From: Avichristensenella sp031550095
GTDB taxonomy: Bacteria > Bacillota > Clostridia > Christensenellales > Aristaeellaceae
Assembly (NCBI GenBank): GCA_031550095.1
Contig: JAVBOX010000064.1
Location: 1 to 29,997 of the forward strand
DNA: 29,997 nt
Direction: 5' to 3'
In this document: in pieces, positions 24,355 through 29,997 of the stretch
Numbering within the stretch: the stretch's first letter is position 1
Layout: each line of letters opens with the position of its first letter
Notes under the pieces: generated by a model
Seen by the model: the letters and a program-made list of their open reading frames with translations, nothing else
Database searches by the model: none
Told to the model about the DNA's origin: nothing
Made by a program: the position numbers and the translations under genes

Positions 24355-25056
24355 ATGCGCAAGATTTTCTCCACCCTTCTTCTGGTGCTGATGGGAATCA
24401 TCTTTTTCGCGTCGGCCCAGGCGGCGGTCGAAGGGGACTATGTGTGGAACGGATATACCCTTACGATCCATGAGATCAACGAAAAGCCCATGTTCGCTCC
24501 CGCCGGGATGCCGGAGGACCATCGGGCCATTGGCATTGAATTCAAGGTTCCTTCTGAAGTCATGGATTCTGAGGATCTTGGCGCGATGCTGTATAATCAG
24601 GCAAGGCTCATGGACGCGGAAGGGAACTTCTATGCGCCTGGGGCCGCGACGTCGCAAAGCACCGCATCGGTGCTGACGCTTTATGTGGGAATCCCGAAGG
24701 ACGGCAAAATTGAGGATATGACGCTTGAATTTGTTGAAGATGCCGGTATTCCCGCTGAATACGTTGGTGACTGGAAGGGCGGCGCCAATGGCATTGACCT
24801 GTCATTCACCATCCGGGAAGATGGCTCGGGCCAGTACAGTTTTGCCCAGGGTACCTATTCGGAAAGCTATGAGATGACGTTAACCGCCACGTCGGAAAGC
24901 TTTAGCGTGGATATACCGGCAGACAACAAGTCTAAAATCGCCACCTGTGAAGGCACATACGCCTACGCCGATGGGATGCTCACGCTGTATGTGACCACAA
25001 TCTTTATTGGGGGTTATGAAATGAGCTATTCCATCCCCTGCGTGCGCGTGGAATGA
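24355..25056 (+). CDS. Secreted protein of unknown function
   Basis: Protein of 233 aa. Start ATG at 24355 has TTGGAGG 7-8 nt upstream; the open frame further upstream lacks coding character. Signal peptide MRKIFSTLLLVLMGIIFFAS ends AQA before AVEGDYVWNGYTLTI. The mature part looks all-beta with two similar halves: an N-terminal sandwich, then a C-terminal module (VGDWKGGANGIDLSFTIRED... GTYSESYEMTLTAT... CEGTYAYADGMLTLYV) resembling lipocalin-like folds that measure 'Y-x-x-x-G-x-L' strands. No catalytic residues or cell-wall anchor seen. It stands alone. No family named with confidence. Confidence 0.75.
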   Translation: MRKIFSTLLLVLMGIIFFASAQAAVEGDYVWNGYTLTIHEINEKPMFAPAGMPEDHRAIGIEFKVPSEVMDSEDLGAMLYNQARLMDAEGNFYAPGAATSQSTASVLTLYVGIPKDGKIEDMTLEFVEDAGIPAEYVGDWKGGANGIDLSFTIREDGSGQYSFAQGTYSESYEMTLTATSESFSVDIPADNKSKIATCEGTYAYADGMLTLYVTTIFIGGYEMSYSIPCVRVE

Positions 25057-25126
25057 TCATGCGGAGAAAACATGAAAGCTAACGATGCCTCTGTTTCCAT
25101 GGATGGACTTTGGCGGATGAGGGTTG

Positions 25127-25190
25127 TATAATGGAAAAAATTTACTGTCCCTGGGGTTTGCTGCTCCGCGATGAGAAATAAGCAAGCCCC
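25127..25190 (+). promoter_or_regulatory. -10 box and leader hairpin upstream of hydroxy-acid oxidase gene
   Basis: TATAAT at 25127-25132 has only a weak -35 (TGGACT, 18 bp away). The leader then folds GGGGTTTGCT (25153-25162) with AGCAAGCCCC (25181-25190), a 10-bp stem with one G-U pair, ending 15 nt before the AAGGAG of the gene. Confidence 0.45.
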
Positions 25191-25219
25191 GGCTGTGGCG
25201 GTGTAAAGGAGTACAACCA

Positions 25220-26128
25220 ATGGATCAAAGCCCTAAAAGCAGCCCTCACCCAGGTGACGCCAACGAGATTACCAGGGAATATCTGGACTCCCTCCTCATT
25301 GAAATGCGCCATCTGGACAATGTGCTGCCCTCCACAAAGCTTTCGCTGTTCGGCAAGAGCTTCGATACACCGGTGATGATCGCGGCGTTTTCTCATTTGG
25401 ACAAGTTTCGTTATCATGACGACGGCATGGTTGAGATTGCCCGGGCGGCCAAGAACAAAAACGCCGTGAACTGGGCCGGCATGGGCAGCGAGGAGGAGCT
25501 GGAGCGGATCATCGCCACCGGCGCGGCTACCATCAAGATCATCAAGCCATATCGGGATAACGAGCGGATCCTCAAGAAGATGGAGCATGCCAAGCAGGCT
25601 GGAGCTTTGGCAGTCGGCATGGACATCGACCATAGCTTCAACGGCGCCGGGGAGTATGACAACATTCGTGGCGACCAAATGGAGCCCAAAACCTTGGTGG
25701 AGCTTAAGGCGCTGGTTCAAGCCACGAGCCTGCCCTTTATCGTGAAAGGCGTTCTGAGCGCACAGGATGCCGTTAAGTGCGCCGAAGCAGGGGTGGAGGG
25801 CATCGTCGTATCCCATCATCATGGCATCATGAAATACGCCATTCCGCCTTTGATGGTTTTGCCCAAAATTGTGGCGGCGGTTGGCGATAAGATGCCCGTT
25901 TTTGTGGACTGTGGCATTTCCTCCGGATATGATGTGTTCAAGGCGCTTGCCCTGGGTGCCACAGCGGCGTGTGTTGGCCGGGCGATTCTTGAGCCCCTCA
26001 AGGAAAGCGGCGCGGATGGCGCGGGCAAGTGGCTTGAGCAGATGACACGGGAGTTGGCGGGCGCCATGGCGCACACCGGATCGCCCGATATTGGCCAGAT
26101 AGACTCCGGCTTGATCTGGCGGCGCTAG
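25220..26128 (+). CDS. FMN-dependent alpha-hydroxy-acid oxidase-like protein
   Basis: TIM-barrel flavoprotein of the glycolate oxidase/lactate dehydrogenase (LldD) family, 302 aa, shorter than usual (350-380). Conserved parts: DTPVMIAAFS at the N-terminal barrel edge, PFIVKGVLSAQDAVKCAEAG with the FMN lysine Lys176, VFVDCGISSGYDVFKALALGA and CVGRAILEPL for the FMN phosphate. The catalytic His region, normally SNHGGR, reads SHHHGIM (198-204), so the Arg that holds the substrate carboxylate in classical members is missing at its usual place. It may use a different substrate or have lost oxidase activity. AAGGAG lies before the ATG; no operon partners. Confidence 0.83.
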   Translation: MDQSPKSSPHPGDANEITREYLDSLLIEMRHLDNVLPSTKLSLFGKSFDTPVMIAAFSHLDKFRYHDDGMVEIARAAKNKNAVNWAGMGSEEELERIIATGAATIKIIKPYRDNERILKKMEHAKQAGALAVGMDIDHSFNGAGEYDNIRGDQMEPKTLVELKALVQATSLPFIVKGVLSAQDAVKCAEAGVEGIVVSHHHGIMKYAIPPLMVLPKIVAAVGDKMPVFVDCGISSGYDVFKALALGATAACVGRAILEPLKESGADGAGKWLEQMTRELAGAMAHTGSPDIGQIDSGLIWRR

Positions 26129-26173
26129 GAAAGCGCTACCCATTTATACCAACTTGCGCTAGGGAGGGCACAA

Positions 26174-26504
26174 ACTATTACTCCAGCACCGAATATTCGG
26201 AATTAGGCACGGATCTTTTTCCGTCTAGCGGCGTCGCCTTTCGCTTAGGGCAACACCGCACAATCGCGCACGCCGTCTTTGCGGATCTTTTCGTGCTGCT
26301 CTGTGTCGCTCTTGCGGTCGCCGTAGCGCCGCTACGGCTTCCTCCAGGCTCCTTGATCAGCGCGAAAATCTCTCGCAATGCCAGCAACGCTCCTTTGTGC
26401 GGTGTCGCCTTAGCGTAGCGTTGCTGTGCCTCGTTCCAGCTCCTTGCTGGACGAAAAAAATCTCTCGTGCCTCTCTTCCGACTTTTCGATGCCGGAGTAA
26501 TAGT
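26174..26504. mobile_element. MITE-like structured element with terminal inverted repeats
   Basis: ACTATTACTCCAGCA (26174-26188) and the reverse complement of 26490-26504 (ACTATTACTCCGGCA) match at 14 of 15 positions and bound 331 bp without a supported gene. Internally the element is dense in inverted repeats: 26243-26263 against 26395-26415 (imperfect), CAGCAACGCT/AGCGTTGCTG (26382-26391, 26417-26426), CCGTAGC-GCC-GCTACGG (26321-26337) and CCAGC-TCCTT-GCTGG (26436-26450). No clear target-site duplication was found. A minus-strand open frame across it looks like a by-product. Confidence 0.6.
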
Positions 26505-26532
26505 ATTGGATGATTTTGCGGTATGAGAATGG

Positions 26533-26560
26533 CAAAGCGGATTGGTTTGGATCCGCTTTG
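26533..26560. other. Perfect hairpin upstream of gntR promoter
   Basis: CAAAGCGGAT (26533-26542) and ATCCGCTTTG (26551-26560) form a 10-bp perfect inverted repeat with an 8-nt spacer, ending 5 bp before the -35 box of the gntR promoter. It could be an operator or a remnant terminator; no T run follows. Confidence 0.5.
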
Positions 26561-26565
26561 TCATA

Positions 26566-26607
26566 TTGACAAACAGAAATGTGTATGCTATATTGTATAC
26601 AATATAG
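26566..26607 (+). promoter_or_regulatory. gntR promoter with overlapping 20-bp palindromic operator
   Basis: Consensus TTGACA (26566-26571) and TATATT (26589-26594) are spaced by 17 bp. The -10 box lies inside a perfect 20-bp palindrome at 26588-26607 with core TTGTATACAA, the form bound by FadR/FCD-type GntR repressors. Bound repressor would cover the -10 box, so autorepression is expected. Confidence 0.8.
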
Positions 26608-26623
26608 TACGCAGAAATGTGGG

Positions 26624-27265
26624 ATGTGTTTGAGCAATTCAACCCAAGCGGATAAAGCTTATATGGAATTGCGTGATTCTATTATCAATGGGTCCTTCCT
26701 TGCCGGATATCCGCTCACGGAAACGGAATTGGCTAAACGGTTGGCTATGAGCAGAACTCCCGTACGCGAGGCGATTCTTCGGCTTTGCTCAGAGGGTTTG
26801 TTGGAGAGCATTCCAAGGAAAGGCGTCGTCGTCAAACAGTTTACCCGTGATGAAATCCGTCAGGCTTATGAATATGCCGAGGCGTTGGAAGGCAAATTGG
26901 TTTGGCTGCTGGCGGCAAATATTGGCGATATGGATCTATCCGGGCTTACGGCTTGCGTGGAACGCATGGAGAGGGCCAATGAGGACGGCGACATTGACGC
27001 GTGGATAGAAGCGGATTACGACTATCACAATGTTCTTTGGGACCTGAGCGGAAACCAAATCATCAAGAATGCCCTGAAAAGCGTTAGCGGCAATATATAC
27101 TACACGCGGATGCTGGTTACTCGTGTGCGTCTGGACAAACGAAAGTCCACCAAGGATCATAGGGATACGCTGACTTGCCTGCAACAAGGTGACGCGGAAG
27201 CGGCGCGGGAAGTGACGGAAAAGCACTGGCGCAGAATCCGACGGGAAGTAATGGAGGTTCTCTGA
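26624..27265 (+). CDS. GntR-family regulator, FCD type
   Basis: DNA-binding repressor or activator of 213 aa. The N-terminal winged helix (AYMELRDSIINGSFLAGYPL, TETELAKRLAMSRTPVREAI) spans about residues 12-70. The C-terminal FCD helical ligand domain has Asp131 and His135 in ADYDYHNVL, plus later His residues in KDHRDTL and TEKHWRRI, matching the usual metal site. The start is uncertain: ATG at 26624 has a weak ribosome site and follows the operator closely; TTG at 26630 is possible. Its targets are probably its own promoter and the site at 27721-27744 ahead of the hydrolase gene. The effector is likely a sugar acid or similar carboxylate (inference). Confidence 0.9.
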   Translation: MCLSNSTQADKAYMELRDSIINGSFLAGYPLTETELAKRLAMSRTPVREAILRLCSEGLLESIPRKGVVVKQFTRDEIRQAYEYAEALEGKLVWLLAANIGDMDLSGLTACVERMERANEDGDIDAWIEADYDYHNVLWDLSGNQIIKNALKSVSGNIYYTRMLVTRVRLDKRKSTKDHRDTLTCLQQGDAEAAREVTEKHWRRIRREVMEVL

Positions 27266-27316
27266 GCGGACGTGAGATCCGCTTTTCCCTGGCAAGTAAC
27301 TTTGAGGAGGTTGGAT

Positions 27317-27706
27317 ATGCCACATATCGACATACGGAAATTGCCCGTAACCCGAATCTGCGCTCCATTCGGAAGGTCCATCAAAATCATCATGACCCCA
27401 GAGACGATGCCCGAGATTGCCGAAATTAGTTTAACCATGGGTATCATTGACCCTCATTCCAAAAATGACCTGCATACCCACCCCGGGACGGAAATCCTCT
27501 ATATCGCGTCCGGATATGGAAAGGCGGTTATCGGTGAGGAACTTGTCGATATTCAAGCCGATAGCCTCATTATCGCCACAGCAGGTCTTGTCCACCAGCA
27601 AATCAACGAAAGCGACGAAACGATGAAAATGTTTGCCATCTGGGTGCCTGCCGTGACAGGCGACGAGGTGCTGGGCCGGGCTATTGACGCCGCGAAAGAA
27701 TTCTAA
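27317..27706 (+). CDS. Single-domain cupin protein
   Basis: Small beta-barrel protein of 129 aa. Start ATG at 27317 follows GAGGAGG; the upstream in-frame extension lacks a site. Metal-binding cupin motif 1 is seen in DLHTHPGTEILYIASGYGKA (two His and a Glu), and motif 2 in ADSLIIATAGLVHQQINES with one His. Such proteins act as isomerases, sensors or dioxygenase-like enzymes; here a role in modifying the sugar-derived substrate of the neighbouring hydrolase, or in sensing it, is a guess. It follows gntR by 51 bp, probably in the same transcript. Confidence 0.85.
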   Translation: MPHIDIRKLPVTRICAPFGRSIKIIMTPETMPEIAEISLTMGIIDPHSKNDLHTHPGTEILYIASGYGKAVIGEELVDIQADSLIIATAGLVHQQINESDETMKMFAIWVPAVTGDEVLGRAIDAAKEF

Positions 27707-27720
27707 TTTTTTTATTATTA

Positions 27721-27744
27721 TATGTATACAAAAACGTATACAAT
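27721..27744 (+). promoter_or_regulatory. Tandem GntR operator sites
   Basis: Two copies of the operator core, ATGTATACAA (27722-27731) and ACGTATACAA (27734-27743), are offset by 12 bp, about one helical turn. They match the TTGTATACAA core of the gntR operator. No convincing -35/-10 pair was found beside them, so they may control a weak promoter or read-through into the hydrolase gene. Confidence 0.65.
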
Positions 27745-27780
27745 AACGCATGCCTTGATACGGGGAGAGGAGAACGACCC

Positions 27781-29946
27781 ATGGATACCCAAGCAGCGCA
27801 ATGGCATCAGAGGTTTTATAAGATCATCGGTGTAAACAACTGGGCTCCCGAATGGTATTCGGAGAGCATCAAACGGTTTGACGCGGAAGCCGTCGCGGAG
27901 ATCGTGGATAAGACGGGCGCCTCCGTTGGGTTTACTTTCCAGGGGTTTACTCAGGATCACTTCGGCGTCAGCTTTTTTCCGACCGAGTTAGGACATAAGC
28001 ATGTAAACCTAGCGCCGGGCAGGGACCATATCGGCGAATACTGCCAAGCCCTTCAACGCCGGGGGAAAAAGTTCTTTGCTTACTACTGTTATCAGGATCG
28101 GTGGCTATGGGATCGAAATCCCGATTGGCGGCAAAAAGATGCCCAGGGCAATGATCTGATGCAAGGCCACTTCTTCGATCTATGCCCCAATAGCCCTTAT
28201 CGGGATCATGTGATCCGCCGTATGGTGGAGATCACACAAATGTATCCCATCGATGGGTGGCTTTTGGACATGCTGGAGTACGCTTCCGGCCCGAATCATC
28301 ATGTGACGTGCTATTGCTCTTATTGCCGCAGGCTTTACCGGGAGCGTTATGGCATGGAAATGCCCACGGGGATTCCTGCCTATACGGCTGAATGGCGAAG
28401 GTTTACAGCGTTTAGGTTCCAGAGCATTGAAGACCTGATGCGGGATATTGTTTCGGCGGTAAAGGCTGTGCGGTCCTCGCTGATCTTTACGCACAATGCT
28501 TTCGCGCTTCGTAGGGGTAGCGAGTGGGAGACCGGAGAGGCATATGAGCGCCTGTTTGATTACGATGATGTGGTGACCAACATTGCCTGCTGGGGAAACA
28601 TGCAAGGAGACGATGTGGCCCGGTACTCGGATCAGATATGGCAAAATGCGTACTATACCAAGGCGTTTAGAGGGATGACGGATAAGCCGGTATGGATGCA
28701 AATGGGCCGCTTTCCTTATGACCGGGATTACCAATGCCAGCCAATACGAGAAATTGCCTTGGCAAGCTACGCGGTAGTCATCAATGGGGGTTGTCCATTC
28801 CTGATTGACAACATTTATCCCGATGGAACGGTCGACCCAGTGGCTGTGGAGCGGATTGCCGAAGTATATCGGGAAATGCAGCAAAAAGAAGCCTTTTTTG
28901 ATTACGATGGCCAGGTCCACTTTGCCGGGGTGTTCTATTCGGCGTCCAGTGCGCTTCGGGTGGATTTGTCGCATCCTCGGGAACGCCGTTACAGCAATGG
29001 ATTCCAAGGCACTGTGAAAGCCCTCATGGAGGCGCATTTGCCCTATGAAGTCTTTTGCGAGTCCAACTTTACGGCCGAGCGGTTATCCCGGTATAAGGTG
29101 GTTGTTTTGGCTGAAGCGTGCGTCCTTTCCGATGAGCAAGCGGAACTCCTTCGAGCTTATGTGCGTCAGGGAGGTGGGCTTTTAGCCCTTGGAGATGTCG
29201 GGCTTCATGATGAAATGGGAAACTATCGGGGTAACTTTGCCCTTGCGGATGCGTTGGGCATTGACTATCGAGGGGTAATGAACTACCGGCTCTCCTATCT
29301 GCGAGCTTTGGATCACGAGGCGGCCGGCGGAGTGGATACGCGGTTGCATCTCTTGCTCCGCGAGGATTTCCCAGTGAAAATCGCTCTGCGAGAAGACGCT
29401 GAGGTTGTCGCCATGGCGGAAAACCCCGTCACCGAAGTCGTGGAGGAAGTCCGCGTGTTTACTTATGCCCAAGACGTAGCTCCCGGCATGGATAGGCTGG
29501 AACCGGGAATGGTAGCAAACGTCTATGGTAAAGGGCGAAGCGTATATGTCGCCAGCGCTCTGACCCGGGTGTATGGCATTTATGGGGCGCCGGAACTGCT
29601 GAAGATATTCATAGGGGCTCTCCGCTGGTGCGGGGGGACGCCGCCCATCGAAGTAGACGCTCCCGGATGTGTGGAAAGCGCATGCTATATCCAAAATGGG
29701 CGCTATCTGCTCCACCTACTGAACTATGCGGTGAGCCAAAAGAGAATGCTGCCTACGGTGGGCGGGACGATGGCGGAGGAAGGGCTGCCCATCTATAATA
29801 TTCATGTCACCATTCATGGGAATCGGCCGGTTCGCGCTGTGTCGCTCTGGGACGGCCAGACGCTTCCATATGAGAACCATGGCAGCATAACAAGGTTTAC
29901 CTTGCCATACTTGGATTTGCACCAATTGATCCTCATCGATTTTTAG
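27781..29946 (+). CDS. Glycoside-hydrolase-like protein (GHL6 type) with trimerisation-like domain
   Basis: Cytoplasmic protein of 721 aa with no signal peptide. Residues about 10-350 form a TIM barrel of the 'hypothetical glycosyl hydrolase 6' kind: GVNNWAPEWYSESIKRFDAE, GRDHIGEYCQALQRRGKKFF and IDGWLLDMLEYASG, whose Asp and Glu are candidate catalytic residues. A CYCSYCRRLYRERYG segment follows. From about 390 to 600 a GATase-like fold (YKVVVLAEACVLSDEQAELL, RQGGGLLALGD) resembles the trimerisation domain of GH42 beta-galactosidases, and the last 100 residues form a beta domain. Family substrates are poorly known. ATG at 27781 follows GGAGAGGAG. It may begin or continue an operon beyond the window. 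Confidence 0.85.
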   Translation: MDTQAAQWHQRFYKIIGVNNWAPEWYSESIKRFDAEAVAEIVDKTGASVGFTFQGFTQDHFGVSFFPTELGHKHVNLAPGRDHIGEYCQALQRRGKKFFAYYCYQDRWLWDRNPDWRQKDAQGNDLMQGHFFDLCPNSPYRDHVIRRMVEITQMYPIDGWLLDMLEYASGPNHHVTCYCSYCRRLYRERYGMEMPTGIPAYTAEWRRFTAFRFQSIEDLMRDIVSAVKAVRSSLIFTHNAFALRRGSEWETGEAYERLFDYDDVVTNIACWGNMQGDDVARYSDQIWQNAYYTKAFRGMTDKPVWMQMGRFPYDRDYQCQPIREIALASYAVVINGGCPFLIDNIYPDGTVDPVAVERIAEVYREMQQKEAFFDYDGQVHFAGVFYSASSALRVDLSHPRERRYSNGFQGTVKALMEAHLPYEVFCESNFTAERLSRYKVVVLAEACVLSDEQAELLRAYVRQGGGLLALGDVGLHDEMGNYRGNFALADALGIDYRGVMNYRLSYLRALDHEAAGGVDTRLHLLLREDFPVKIALREDAEVVAMAENPVTEVVEEVRVFTYAQDVAPGMDRLEPGMVANVYGKGRSVYVASALTRVYGIYGAPELLKIFIGALRWCGGTPPIEVDAPGCVESACYIQNGRYLLHLLNYAVSQKRMLPTVGGTMAEEGLPIYNIHVTIHGNRPVRAVSLWDGQTLPYENHGSITRFTLPYLDLHQLILIDF

Positions 29947-29984
29947 GAAGCGGCTTGGGATCACTGCAATAACGACCAAACGAG

Positions 29985-29997
29985 GAGGAAGCGGTAT
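29985..29997 (+). promoter_or_regulatory. Ribosome binding site of a further gene
   Basis: GAGGAGGAAGCGGTAT at the window end looks like a ribosome site followed by the first two bases of an ATG at 29996. A further gene of the GntR-cupin-hydrolase cluster probably starts there. Confidence 0.5.

Noticed and set aside
26178..26642. Minus-strand frame of 154 codons as a hypothetical protein
   Set aside because: It runs across the inverted-repeat element and its hairpins and continues over the gntR promoter; low-complexity Arg/Ala/Thr content and no ribosome site.
1..29997. CRISPR array, rRNA genes, prophage
   Set aside because: No regularly spaced direct repeats, rRNA-like segments or phage structural genes were seen in the window.

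Overview
The window reads as a chromosomal segment from an anaerobic, amino-acid-fermenting bacterium. The evidence is a complete selenium-dependent glycine reductase operon (Stickland metabolism), a complete bacterial selenocysteine (Sec) machinery, strong AGGAGG-type ribosome binding sites, sigma-A-like promoters and moderately high GC. A clostridial Bacillota or Synergistota host fits; the sequence alone does not settle which. Three genes (grdA, grdB, selD) contain in-frame UGA codons that must be read as Sec, so naive gene calling splits or truncates them.

Layout. 1-924: 5'-truncated IS256-type transposase. 925-2004: non-coding and decayed sequence, including a frameshifted secreted-protein pseudogene. 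2005-9951 (minus): grdX-trxB-trxA-grdE-grdA-grdB-grdC-grdD, transcribed from a promoter near 10190 through a single-aptamer glycine riboswitch (10044-10132) and an intrinsic terminator (9971-10017). 10251-13773 (plus): selA-selB-tRNA-Sec. 13794-14828 (minus): selD, itself a Sec protein, divergent from a LysR regulator (14926-15828) across a 97-bp region with a palindromic operator candidate. 16101-21301 (plus): a five-gene operon of secreted C69 dipeptidase, small secreted protein, multi-pass carboxylate-type permease, 56-aa membrane protein and membrane-anchored AstE/M14-like metallo-deacylase. 21417-24041 (minus): pgsB-pgsC-'poly-gamma-glutamate system protein' set. 24355-25056: orphan secreted protein. 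25220-26128: FMN-dependent alpha-hydroxy-acid oxidase-like protein with an altered active-site motif. 26174-26504: MITE-like structured element with terminal inverted repeats. 26566-29946: GntR regulator, cupin and glycoside-hydrolase-like protein, with matching palindromic operators in front of the first and third genes.

How the genes work together. Selenide is activated by SelD, Ser-tRNA-Sec is converted to Sec-tRNA-Sec by SelA, and SelB delivers it to UGA codons followed by short hairpins in grdA, grdB and selD. Glycine reductase (GrdE/GrdB substrate-activating protein B, GrdA selenoprotein A, GrdC/GrdD acetyl-transferring protein C) converts glycine to acetyl phosphate using electrons from TrxB/TrxA; the riboswitch links transcription to glycine. 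The downstream peptidase/permease/deacylase operon could supply free amino acids (inference).
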